In this document: positions 43,936-51,506 of the stretch, piece by piece
Numbering within the stretch: the first letter of the stretch is position 1
How the letters are laid out: every line of letters begins with the position of its first letter
Source of the DNA: Halobacillus ihumii
GTDB lineage: Bacteria > Bacillota > Bacilli > Bacillales > Halobacillaceae
Length of the DNA stretch: 64,000 nucleotides
Reading direction: 5' to 3'
Assembly: GCF_902726645.1 (NCBI RefSeq)
Contig: NZ_CACVAO010000001.1
Span: 1,674,001-1,738,000 of the forward strand
Made by a program: the position numbers and the translations under genes
The notes under the pieces: model-generated
What the model saw: only the letters and a program-made list of their open reading frames with translations
Told to the model about the DNA's origin: nothing
Database searches by the model: none

Positions 43936-43976
43936 TTTTCCATCATCCATATTTTGGATGACCTGAGGTGGAATAA
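43936..43976. repeat. Palindromic repeat, copy 3 (left arm shortened)
   Basis: The right arm TGGATGACCTGAGGTGG is intact. The left arm reads TTCCA-TCATCCA and has lost about seven bases (CCTCAGG). The last codons and stop of the S51 gene lie in it. Confidence 0.75.
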
Positions 43977-44611
43977 TTTTCTATATGAAGATATCCTTCT
44001 ATTGTGGTTAGCCTCTGGTTCTTAAAGTAGATTCCGGAATCATCTGCAATGCCGTAGCCGACCTGGACTTGGGTATGAGCAACGATCTTTTTCAATTGAT
44101 CTTGCTCTTCCCACTTCAGGTAATGAGCTGAAATGACAGCATCCATGAGTAATCCCAGTCCTTGTTGGTATAAAGTTACCTCTTTAGGATTATCTTTCGG
44201 TGAGATCACACAATTCTCTGGAGAAATCAGTGCGCCCGCTGAAAACCCAGCAATCGATGTTCCTTTCTGAAATTGACATTGAATGATCTCAGCTATCTCA
44301 GTCTCCACAATGTAGTTACGGTAGGCTAATGTATCTCCCCCGCCAATTATAATCCCATCGGAGGCTCTCAATTGGTCGAGTTGTTTCTCTGTATAAGAGG
44401 TTCCTAATGCCAGATAGAAAATGCTCAGCTCTGGTGCATGACTGTGTAATGAAAGAGTATATCTTGGAAGATACTCTTCAGCACCTTCCCGTTCTATGTA
44501 TAACACCGCGATAGATCCTCTTTTATTTCCTAAGGTTTCAACAAACCGACCAGCTATTTTATCAGGCATAGGCGGACTCCCGCCAAACAAAAACAAGTGT
44601 GTATCCTTCAC
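43943..44611 (-). CDS. Peptidase S51 / PepE-like protein (YgaJ-like)
   Basis: A 222-residue class I glutamine amidotransferase-like protein of the S51 family. The nucleophile Ser lies in IAGFSAGALIS, and IIIGGGDTLAYRNY is the typical preceding loop. An AHYLKW His could complete the site. It resembles B. subtilis YgaJ (230). Start at GTG 44609-44611, about eight bases after GGAGGAGGG; the GTG at 44620 is too near the site. The C-terminal residues (STSGHPKYG) are encoded by a palindromic repeat, so the native end may have been changed. Confidence 0.8.
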   Translation of the reverse strand: MKDTHLFLFGGSPPMPDKIAGRFVETLGNKRGSIAVLYIEREGAEEYLPRYTLSLHSHAPELSIFYLALGTSYTEKQLDQLRASDGIIIGGGDTLAYRNYIVETEIAEIIQCQFQKGTSIAGFSAGALISPENCVISPKDNPKEVTLYQQGLGLLMDAVISAHYLKWEEQDQLKKIVAHTQVQVGYGIADDSGIYFKNQRLTTIEGYLHIENYSTSGHPKYG

Positions 44612-44634
44612 TTCAAACACCCTCCTCCATTTAT

Positions 44635-44677
44635 TCCCACCTTAGGTCATCCAGATTCTGGATGACCTAAGGTGGGA
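44635..44677. repeat. Palindromic repeat, copy 2 (covarying arms)
   Basis: TCCCACCTTAGGTCATCCA and its exact complement flank GATTC. Against copy 1, CTCAGG has become CTTAGG in one arm and CCTGAG has become CCTAAG in the other, a compensated change. It lies between the ThiD-like and S51 genes. Confidence 0.9.
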
Positions 44678-44690
44678 AATTGTACCGTGC

Positions 44691-45497
44691 TTACTTTTTT
44701 TCGTATTTGCGATGGGCGGCGTGGTTTGTTGAGCCGATTCCTCGGTTAAATGATAGGGCATGCCGAATGGCGCTGGTCACATACGACTTGGCTGTATGAA
44801 CAGCTTCCACGACTGTTTTCCCTTTCGCAAGCTCTGCAGTAATAGCTGCTGAATAAGTGCATCCTGCTCCGCTTGTATGAATTGTATCGATGCGCTCGGA
44901 TTCGTATCGCCTCATGGTATCTCCGTCAAATAGAAAATCAACGGCTGAATGGTTGGTTAGAGACCCGCCTTTGAGTAGTACATAATTCGGGCCAAGCTTA
45001 TGAAGTCTCCGGGCGGCCTCTTCCATTTCTTCCGGGGACTCCGATGCAGGTTCATCTAGTATTCGTGCCGCCTCTTGCAGGTTAGGTGTGATAATTGTTG
45101 CGAGGGGCAGCAGATGCTCGATCAGCGTTTCAATGGCCTCATCCTGGAGCAACTGGGATCCCATTTTCCCAATCATGACCGGGTCGACCACAATCTCTTT
45201 TACAGAAGAAGCAGCTATCAGCTCACTTGTCCGTTTGATAATCGGTTCGGTAAAAAGCATCCCCGTCTTCAGCGCATTGGGACCGACGTGTTCCATAGCA
45301 GCATAAATTTGTGCTTCTATGGCTTCGAGCGGCTGTGTGAAAATTCCTTGTTCCGTTGTGGAATTGTTGGCAACGATAGCCGTGATTGCGCTCATGCCAT
45401 AAACGTCTAGTTCTTGAAAGGTTTTAAGGTCAGCTTGGATGCCGGCACTTCCTTGGGCTGCTGATCCTGCAATTGTAAGTGTTCGTGGTATACTCAT
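44691..45497 (-). CDS. ThiD/PdxK-family kinase with altered AGSD motif
   Basis: A 268-residue ribokinase-fold kinase like hydroxymethylpyrimidine (phosphate) kinase and pyridoxine kinase. The opening LTIAGSAAQGSAGIQADLK differs from the usual AGSDSGGGAGIQAD: the Asp and following Ser are Ala-Ala-Gln. The rest is normal: ALKTGML, VDPVMIGKMG, ITPNLQEA, VLLKGG and the anion-hole HTSGAGCTYSAAI with Cys. The kinase is probably active but its substrate is unsure (HMP, pyridoxine or other). No thi genes adjoin; ykoFEDC lies 5 kb away. Confidence 0.8.
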   Translation of the reverse strand: MSIPRTLTIAGSAAQGSAGIQADLKTFQELDVYGMSAITAIVANNSTTEQGIFTQPLEAIEAQIYAAMEHVGPNALKTGMLFTEPIIKRTSELIAASSVKEIVVDPVMIGKMGSQLLQDEAIETLIEHLLPLATIITPNLQEAARILDEPASESPEEMEEAARRLHKLGPNYVLLKGGSLTNHSAVDFLFDGDTMRRYESERIDTIHTSGAGCTYSAAITAELAKGKTVVEAVHTAKSYVTSAIRHALSFNRGIGSTNHAAHRKYEKK

Positions 45498-45587
45498 AGT
45501 TAGGCCTCCACATGTTCAATTCGTCTATTTGAATTGTAACAAACTCTTGACAGGTGAGGCTATGATTTGGATGGTTTTAGGAGATGA

Positions 45588-45908
45588 ATGGTATCGATGA
45601 AACCTTTTACAGAAAAAGTGATCAAGATTATCATGGAGATTCCGGAGGGACAGGTGATGACTTACGGCCAGATTGCTCGTGCTGCAGGAAGTCCACGTGC
45701 AGCGAGACAGGTGGTACGCGTGCTTCATTCAATGAGCAGAAAATATCAGCTGCCGTGGCACCGAGTCATCAATTCCAAAGGAGAAATAGCCATCAATGAT
45801 GAGGAAGCAGCAATGGAGCAGCAGCTTTCGCTTGAAAGCGAGGGGATTGTTGTTATTAATAAACAAATCGACTTAGGTACATATCAATATATTATTGGAA
45901 GGAAATGA
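45588..45908 (+). CDS. Alkyltransferase-like (ATL) protein
   Basis: A 106-residue protein matching only the C-terminal domain of O6-methylguanine-DNA methyltransferase: VMTYGQIARAAGSPRAARQV with the Arg finger and helix-turn-helix, then PWHRVIN. The methyl-acceptor Cys of PCHRV is Trp57 here, which marks ATL proteins. ATLs flip and bind alkylated guanine without repair and pass it to nucleotide excision repair. AGGAGATGA directly precedes the ATG at 45588; the ATG at 45597 is an alternative. The nuclease gene follows after 68 bases on the same strand. Confidence 0.9.
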   Translation: MVSMKPFTEKVIKIIMEIPEGQVMTYGQIARAAGSPRAARQVVRVLHSMSRKYQLPWHRVINSKGEIAINDEEAAMEQQLSLESEGIVVINKQIDLGTYQYIIGRK

Positions 45909-45909
45909 T

Positions 45910-45971
45910 TGGAAGACCTGGGGTGGGAATTTATGTAATGAATAGGAATGAATGGATGACCTGAGGAGGGT
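45910..45971. repeat. Palindromic repeat, copy 4 (two direct half-sites)
   Basis: TGGAAGACCTGGGGTGGGAA (45910-45929) and TGGATGACCTGAGGAGGG (45953-45970) are both right arms of the palindrome, in direct order, 43 bases apart. The second provides GAGGAGGG, the ribosome-binding site of the nuclease gene at 45977. Confidence 0.7.
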
Positions 45972-45976
45972 TTGGA

Positions 45977-46912
45977 ATGAGGCGTTTTCCGGAGTTGTCG
46001 TGGTCGCTTTCTCGTCATAAGACTATGCTGACGTGTCTGCGTAAGTATGCCTATGATTATTATGTTTCTCATAATGGTTGGCTTGCTAGTGGGGAATCGT
46101 TGTCCCAACAGGCTTATCGTCTAAAGAAGATTACGAATCTTGAGATGCATTTTGGCAGTATTGTCCATGATTTAATCTACCAAATAATTCAAGATGTGCT
46201 GCATGATAAAGAGATTCCTAGTGAGGAAGCTGTGGTGGATGAGATTCGCCATCATTTAAACAAAGGATTTATTGAATCGACTCGTAAAGAGCATCTATGG
46301 CAGACCAGGCCGAAACATTATACGATGCTGCATGAAATTTATTATAGCCAGACAAATACACTTCCTGAATCCAAAACTAAGAAAATTACGGACCGCCTTC
46401 ATACTACAGTAAAAAACTTTTTTGCCAGTCAGTCATTCGCTGACGTCCTCAACAAAGAGAATATGAGGTTTATAGAATCAGAGAAATTTAGATATATGAA
46501 AGTAGATGGGATTAAGATCTTCGTCGTAATGGATTTAGTTTACAAGGATTTACAACAAGGAAAATGGGTGATTGTCGATTGGAAAACAGGGAAATCATCG
46601 GAGGAAGACCGAAACCAGCTGGCACTATATGCTCTTTACTTACAACAAAAATATAATATTGAATCATTAGATGATATCGTTATTCGAAATGAATATTTAT
46701 TAGAGGGAACTAATGTGGAGCACCAGTTAACATCCCATGACCTTGTAAATGTTCAACGTCTCTACCAAATCAGTATGGAGCAAATGCAAAATTACCTGCT
46801 GGATTCCAATCAAAACCAGCCTTTGCCGATTGAACAATTCCCGATGCAGGACAACCCGCGTATTTGCGCCCATTGTAACTATCAAGAACTATGTTTCCCT
46901 TCTGGCTCCTAA
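45977..46912 (+). CDS. Stand-alone PD-(D/E)XK nuclease with Cas4/AddB-type cysteines
   Basis: A 311-residue nuclease of the Cas4/RecB/AddB group. Site residues are H64 (GSIVHDL), D186 (VVMDLVYK), D201-x-K203 (DWKTGK) and the helix NQLALYALYLQQKY. Cysteines C20 (MLTCLRKYAY) and C297, C300, C306 (CAHCNYQELCF) are placed as in the 4Fe-4S clamp of AddB and Cas4. No cas or add gene is near. It follows the ATL gene and may be co-transcribed. Likely DNA end processing or repair. Confidence 0.82.
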   Translation: MRRFPELSWSLSRHKTMLTCLRKYAYDYYVSHNGWLASGESLSQQAYRLKKITNLEMHFGSIVHDLIYQIIQDVLHDKEIPSEEAVVDEIRHHLNKGFIESTRKEHLWQTRPKHYTMLHEIYYSQTNTLPESKTKKITDRLHTTVKNFFASQSFADVLNKENMRFIESEKFRYMKVDGIKIFVVMDLVYKDLQQGKWVIVDWKTGKSSEEDRNQLALYALYLQQKYNIESLDDIVIRNEYLLEGTNVEHQLTSHDLVNVQRLYQISMEQMQNYLLDSNQNQPLPIEQFPMQDNPRICAHCNYQELCFPSGS

Positions 46913-46980
46913 ATGTTTGAACAAAACTGAGAACGGATAAACTTAATGTAGCATTAAAGAGAAGGAGATGTTCAGAAGTT

Positions 46981-47613
46981 ATGAAAGTACTCGTAGCAGG
47001 AGCAAATGGTACGACAGGACGTTTACTTATACAATATCTAAAGGAAGACGGCCATGAGCCGTACGGCGTGGTTCGTAAAGAAGAACAAAAAGCAACAATT
47101 GAGGAATTAGGCGGTACACCTGTTCTCGCCGATTTAACAAAAGATGTAGGTCATGCTGTCAAAGGAATGGATGCTGTGATGTTCGCGGCTGGTTCGGGCT
47201 CAAGCACAGGTTCAGAGCAAACGACAGCGGTCGACCGTGATGGAGCCATCAATCTGATTAAGGCAACAGAAAATCTGGGGATTAAAAAATTCGTTATGCT
47301 TAGCGCCATCTCTGCAGATGATCCAAGCCAGGGATCCGGCCCTATGGAGCATTACTTGAGAATGAAGCTTGAAGCTGATGAATACTTGGAAGGCACGGAA
47401 CTTGATTATACGATCGTTCGCCCAGGCGGTCTGACCAACGAAGATAGCACCAGCAAAATTAAAGTTGGTAAGAAGGTGGAGCGCGACTCCATTACGAGAG
47501 CAGATGTGGCTAAGACGATGATTGCTGCTCTGGAAGAAGCAAATGCGTATCATAAAACCTTTGAGATGGTTCAAGGTGAAACGCAAATCGAAGACGCCTT
47601 GAAAAATCTATAA
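46981..47613 (+). CDS. YhfK-like NAD(P)-binding protein
   Basis: A 210-residue atypical short-chain dehydrogenase with the dinucleotide site GANGTTG (7-13), VMFAAGSGSSTG and YTIVRPGGLT. Close in size and plan to B. subtilis YhfK (214) and plant YwnB/NmrA-like proteins. Lacks the YxxxK catalytic pair of true SDRs, so it may be a redox sensor or binding protein. GAGAAGGAGATG lies upstream of the ATG. Function not known. Confidence 0.8.
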   Translation: MKVLVAGANGTTGRLLIQYLKEDGHEPYGVVRKEEQKATIEELGGTPVLADLTKDVGHAVKGMDAVMFAAGSGSSTGSEQTTAVDRDGAINLIKATENLGIKKFVMLSAISADDPSQGSGPMEHYLRMKLEADEYLEGTELDYTIVRPGGLTNEDSTSKIKVGKKVERDSITRADVAKTMIAALEEANAYHKTFEMVQGETQIEDALKNL

Positions 47614-47618
47614 AACAA

Positions 47619-47658
47619 TAAAACAGCCGTTCCCACCGAGATGGGAGCGGCTGTTTTA
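47619..47658. terminator. Bidirectional terminator
   Basis: AAAACAGCCG-TCCCA pairs with TGGGA-CGGCTGTTTT, between convergent YhfK-like and ypcP genes. Confidence 0.92.
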
Positions 47659-47659
47659 T

Positions 47660-48535
47660 TTACATTCCTACAAGATTTTTCTGCCAATTTCTAAACTCGA
47701 GTTCATCAAATTTTTGCCCCATTTTTTCATCATCAATGAAAAACAGAGCCTCTTCCAATGAACAATTCACATCAGCTTCACAATGAATCTGCGCGAGCTT
47801 TCTTGAGAGATGAAGCATCTCAAGGTCCTGCTCAATTTTTGTCCGTTGTGCTTTCGTTAATTGATCGATATTTTCAAGAATCCCCTCTATCGTTTTATGC
47901 TGAATTAATAGTTTAAGGGCTGTTTTTTCGCCAATTCCCCGCACGCCTGGGTAATTATCACTGCTGTCGCCCATCAAAGCCTTTAAATCTACCATTTGGG
48001 CTGGTGTGATCCCCTTTTCTTCATAGAAAGAATCCTCACGGTATTCAGCATAATTTCCATACCCTTTCTTCAATAAAACGACAGAAACATTCGGCTTGAG
48101 CAGCTGAAGCATATCCTGATCCCCTGTAAGAATAAACACCTGCGAATCTTTACAATATCCATCACTCAGCGTTCCCATACAGTCATCCGCTTCAAAGCCA
48201 ATCTTCCCTATATTGGGAATATCCAATGATTCCATAACTTCCTTGGCTAACTCAAACTGAGGGATTAATTCTTCCGGGGCTTCCCCGCGGTTTGCTTTAT
48301 ATTCGGAAAAAAGCTCGTTACGGAATGTTTTACTTCCCATATCCCAGCAGCATACAACGTGTGTAGGCTGGTAAGTGTCGATTGCTGCAAAAAGATGCTT
48401 TACCATTCCGTAAACAGCATTTGTAGGCATACCTTTACTATTTATCATGAAATAATTGCTCATTGCTGTGGCGTAGAACGCGCGAAAAAGCAAGGCCATT
48501 CCGTCAACAAGCAAAACCCGATTAGTTGTCATCAT
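47660..48535 (-). CDS. ypcP: 5'-3' exonuclease (FEN type, YpcP)
   Basis: A 291-residue flap endonuclease/5'-3' exonuclease equal to the N-terminal domain of DNA polymerase I. Acidic motifs include LVDGMALLFRAFY, CCWDMGSKTFR, FEADDCMGTL, LTGDQDMLQLL and LMGDSSDNYPGVRGIGEKTA (helix-hairpin-helix). YpcP of B. subtilis removes RNA primers and acts as a backup to PolA. AAGGGGTTCGAAG precedes the ATG pair; the first is used here. Confidence 0.92.
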   Translation of the reverse strand: MMTTNRVLLVDGMALLFRAFYATAMSNYFMINSKGMPTNAVYGMVKHLFAAIDTYQPTHVVCCWDMGSKTFRNELFSEYKANRGEAPEELIPQFELAKEVMESLDIPNIGKIGFEADDCMGTLSDGYCKDSQVFILTGDQDMLQLLKPNVSVVLLKKGYGNYAEYREDSFYEEKGITPAQMVDLKALMGDSSDNYPGVRGIGEKTALKLLIQHKTIEGILENIDQLTKAQRTKIEQDLEMLHLSRKLAQIHCEADVNCSLEEALFFIDDEKMGQKFDELEFRNWQKNLVGM

Positions 48536-48663
48536 CTTCGAACCCCTTCATTTCGATAAGTTGATTCTATTATAACAAAATTGCGGCAAGCATGCGGGTG
48601 AAATAGCTGAAACAACACCTAGAAACTACCTCTTCAAGTTGAAACAATAATATTACCTAATAA

Positions 48664-48739
48664 TTGACAAAATTCTGATATCGTGGTACTTTCAAATTAA
48701 GTGCAACCTATTTACATACTTTTATTGTAAGCGCTTGCA
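48664..48739 (+). promoter_or_regulatory. Promoter and cre site for the aldehyde dehydrogenase operon
   Basis: TTGACA (48664-48669), 17 bases, TACTTT (48687-48692). A cre-type palindrome, TGTAAGCGCTTGCA, lies at 48726-48739, about 30 bases after the expected start site, implying repression by CcpA in rich sugar. Confidence 0.75.
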
Positions 48740-48771
48740 CATTACTAGATTAATAATGGGAGGCATGGAGA

Positions 48772-50292
48772 ATGGTATACGCATTTCCTAATACCGAAGG
48801 ATCAATCGTTCAGTACAAAGAACGTTATGACAATTTTATTGGGGGTAAATGGACTCCGCCAGTTAAGGGACAATACTTTGATAACGTTACACCTGTAACT
48901 GGTAAAACCTTTTGTCAGGTACCTCGTTCTACAGAAGAAGACATTGAACTTGCCGTTGATGCAGCCTATGAAGCAAAGGAGTCCTGGGGGAAAACCTCAG
49001 TCACAGAACGCTCACTTGTTCTAAACCGTATTGCTGATCGTATGGAAGAGAACCTTGAGAAACTGGCTGTCGCTGAAACATGGGAAAATGGGAAAGCTGT
49101 CAGAGAAACACTTAATGCTGACATACCTTTAGCTATTGACCACTTCCGCTACTTTGCCTCTGTTATTCGTGCCCAAGAGGGATCAATTGGGGAAATCGAC
49201 AACGACACAGTTGCCTATCATTTTCACGAACCGCTTGGAGTAGTAGGACAAATCATACCTTGGAACTTTCCGATCCTTATGGCTACATGGAAAATCGCCC
49301 CTGCACTTGCTGCTGGTAATGCCATTGTGCTTAAGCCAGCGGAGCAGACTCCAGCCTCCTTGCTGCTTTTACTAGAGATGATAGAGGATTTACTTCCTGC
49401 TGGTGTATTAAATGTCGTGAATGGTTATGGCCTTGAGGCGGGTAAACCACTTGCTCAAAATCCGCGCATTAACAAGGTTGCCTTCACCGGGGAGACAACA
49501 ACCGGTCGCATGATTATGCAATATGCTTCACAAAATATAATCCCTGTCACACTTGAGCTTGGTGGAAAATCACCAAATATATTCTTTGAAGATGTGATGA
49601 GTAAAGATGATGATTTCCTTGATAAGGCGATTGAAGGGATGGTTATGTTTGCCTTAAACCAGGGAGAAGTATGTACCTGTCCTTCACGTGCGCTCGTGCA
49701 GGAGTCAATTTACGAACAATTTATGGAACGAGTCATCGAACGCGTCAAAGCCATTAAAGTCGGAAACCCGCTTGATCCAGAGGTAATGATGGGAGCTCAA
49801 GCGTCTTCTGAACAGCTTGAAAAAATTCTTTCCTATCTTAATATTGGAAAAGAAGAAGGTGCAGAATGTCTCATTGGCGGTGAACGGAATCAACTGGAGG
49901 GCGATTTTTCCGACGGCTATTATGTTCAGCCAACGATGTTCAAAGGTAACAATAGTATGAGGATTTTCCAAGAGGAAATCTTCGGTCCTGTTCTTGCGGT
50001 TACTACCTTTAAAGATCCAGAAGAAGCAATGGAAATTGCTAATGATACTCTTTATGGTCTCGGTGCCGGGGTCTGGTCCAGAGATATTAATACTGCCTAT
50101 CGCTTCGGGCGCGGCATTGAAGCTGGCCGTGTATGGACGAATTGCTACCACGCTTATCCTGCCCATGCAGCATTTGGCGGCTACAAGATGTCTGGAGTCG
50201 GCCGTGAGAATCACAAAATGATGCTCAGCCACTATCAGCAGACAAAAAACCTGCTTGTCAGCTATAGTGGACAGAAGTTAGGATTCTTTTAA
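48772..50292 (+). CDS. NAD-dependent aldehyde dehydrogenase (ExaC/AldB type)
   Basis: A 506-residue aldehyde dehydrogenase. Motifs are [43 protein letters not shown] (general base Glu) and [11 protein letters not shown] (catalytic Cys). The NQGEVCT form and the DUF779 partner mark the acetaldehyde dehydrogenase group that oxidises acetaldehyde to acetate. GGGAGGCATGGAGA precedes the ATG. The cre site upstream suggests control by carbon source. Confidence 0.9.
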   Translation: MVYAFPNTEGSIVQYKERYDNFIGGKWTPPVKGQYFDNVTPVTGKTFCQVPRSTEEDIELAVDAAYEAKESWGKTSVTERSLVLNRIADRMEENLEKLAVAETWENGKAVRETLNADIPLAIDHFRYFASVIRAQEGSIGEIDNDTVAYHFHEPLGVVGQIIPWNFPILMATWKIAPALAAGNAIVLKPAEQTPASLLLLLEMIEDLLPAGVLNVVNGYGLEAGKPLAQNPRINKVAFTGETTTGRMIMQYASQNIIPVTLELGGKSPNIFFEDVMSKDDDFLDKAIEGMVMFALNQGEVCTCPSRALVQESIYEQFMERVIERVKAIKVGNPLDPEVMMGAQASSEQLEKILSYLNIGKEEGAECLIGGERNQLEGDFSDGYYVQPTMFKGNNSMRIFQEEIFGPVLAVTTFKDPEEAMEIANDTLYGLGAGVWSRDINTAYRFGRGIEAGRVWTNCYHAYPAHAAFGGYKMSGVGRENHKMMLSHYQQTKNLLVSYSGQKLGFF

Positions 50293-50313
50293 TCTTACAA
50301 AGGAGGTGACGGA

Positions 50314-50682
50314 ATGGTTGAACGCGTAACAGCTACCGATGAAGCCCTCCAGTTGATTGAAGCACTTAAAGAGAAACACGGCCCGTTGATGTTCCACCAA
50401 TCCGGCGGCTGCTGTGACGGAAGCTCTCCGATGTGTTATCCGGAAGGCGATCTGATCACAGGCACACAGGACGTATTGCTCGGGAAAATTGGGGAAACTC
50501 CCTTTTATATCCACAAGAAGCAATATGATTACTGGAAGCATACCCAGCTCATTATTGATGTTGTGGATGGCCGCGGTGGAATGTTTTCATTAGAAGGTGT
50601 AGAAGGAAAACGATTCTTAACCCGCTCTCGTGCCTTTTCCGATGAAGAGTTCAACGAACTTAAAACAGCTGGAATTCTTTAA
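50314..50682 (+). CDS. DUF779 protein
   Basis: A 122-residue protein of DUF779, with the Cys-rich HQSGGCCDGSSPMCYPEGD near residue 30 and a final EGKRFLTRSRAFSDEE. It lies 21 bases after the aldehyde dehydrogenase and has AAAGGAGGTGA upstream. The family is found next to ExaC-type dehydrogenases across bacteria; a helper role in cofactor or enzyme function is only supposed. Confidence 0.88.
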   Translation: MVERVTATDEALQLIEALKEKHGPLMFHQSGGCCDGSSPMCYPEGDLITGTQDVLLGKIGETPFYIHKKQYDYWKHTQLIIDVVDGRGGMFSLEGVEGKRFLTRSRAFSDEEFNELKTAGIL

Positions 50683-50689
50683 ACATCTC

Positions 50690-50716
50690 CCCCTGCCTTG
50701 CTTTCTATGGCAGGGG
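50690..50716. terminator. Terminator hairpin
   Basis: CCCCTGCC and GGCAGGGG pair around an 11-base loop, between convergent DUF779 and ykoC ends. The T tract is weak. Confidence 0.65.
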
Positions 50717-50726
50717 AATGCTTTAT

Positions 50727-51506
50727 TTAGAATTGGCCGTTGTACCAGCTGAAATAACCTAACAAATGAGAAACATAAGCGATCGCGATTAACGAAGCAA
50801 GCGTAACAATTAGAAATATCCAATCTGTACGCTTTACTGTAAATCTACGATAGAAATGTCGATCCTTCTCACCAGTAAACCCCTTTGATTCCATCGCAAC
50901 AGCTGTTCTTTCTGCCTTGCGTATCGCTCCCGCCAGTAACGGGATCATAAAACGCCGGTACTGCTTAATAGACTCTTTTACTTTTTTCGTGCGTTTAACT
51001 CCTCTTACCTGATGGGCCTCCTGGATTTGATTAAATTCATCCTTCATTAAGGGAAGAAAACGATAGCCCGCCAGCACCCCGTATGCCAGCTTTGGCGGTA
51101 ATTTACACTGTTGCATTAGACTTAAAATAAAGTGAACCATGTCTGTTGTAAAAATGAACAGTAAGGACAGGGTGGCAAAGGCGAACATTCTAAACACAAG
51201 AGACAAGGCCGCAACAATATCCTCCTCCGGAATTTCCCAAAGCAGCAAATGAACCGTTTGAGCGGGATGTTCCGGTGGCTCAGCAAATGCTATCGTTGTC
51301 CACAGCATTCCTAAAGAAATAACCATGAAAGGCAGTAAAAATAAAAGGTAGTATTTTATCTTTACTTTTCCAAACAGAAAAGTAAACGTTATCGTCCATA
51401 TACTGAATAGCAGCGGGGTGATAGGATCAAAAATAAGCGCTAGTCCGATAACTGCGACGATTATCGTTAAGGCTTTGATGCTTGGATTAAGCTTATGAAG
51501 AAACAT
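50727..51506 (-). CDS. ykoC: ECF transporter transmembrane subunit EcfT (YkoC)
   Basis: A 259-residue protein with five to six membrane spans and the EcfT helices: PKLAYGVLAGYRFLPLMKDEFNQIQEAHQVRG in pattern with the Ala-Arg-Gly type signature, and IRKAERTAVAMESKGF. It couples the ATPase YkoD to the substrate subunit YkoE. Start at 51504-51506, after GGGAGGGGCTGT; overlaps ykoD by 14 bases. Confidence 0.88.
   Translation of the reverse strand: MFLHKLNPSIKALTIIVAVIGLALIFDPITPLLFSIWTITFTFLFGKVKIKYYLLFLLPFMVISLGMLWTTIAFAEPPEHPAQTVHLLLWEIPEEDIVAALSLVFRMFAFATLSLLFIFTTDMVHFILSLMQQCKLPPKLAYGVLAGYRFLPLMKDEFNQIQEAHQVRGVKRTKKVKESIKQYRRFMIPLLAGAIRKAERTAVAMESKGFTGEKDRHFYRRFTVKRTDWIFLIVTLASLIAIAYVSHLLGYFSWYNGQF

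Noticed and set aside
49705..50232. 175-residue frame opposite aldehyde dehydrogenase
   Set aside because: Antisense shadow; the sense gene has every catalytic motif.
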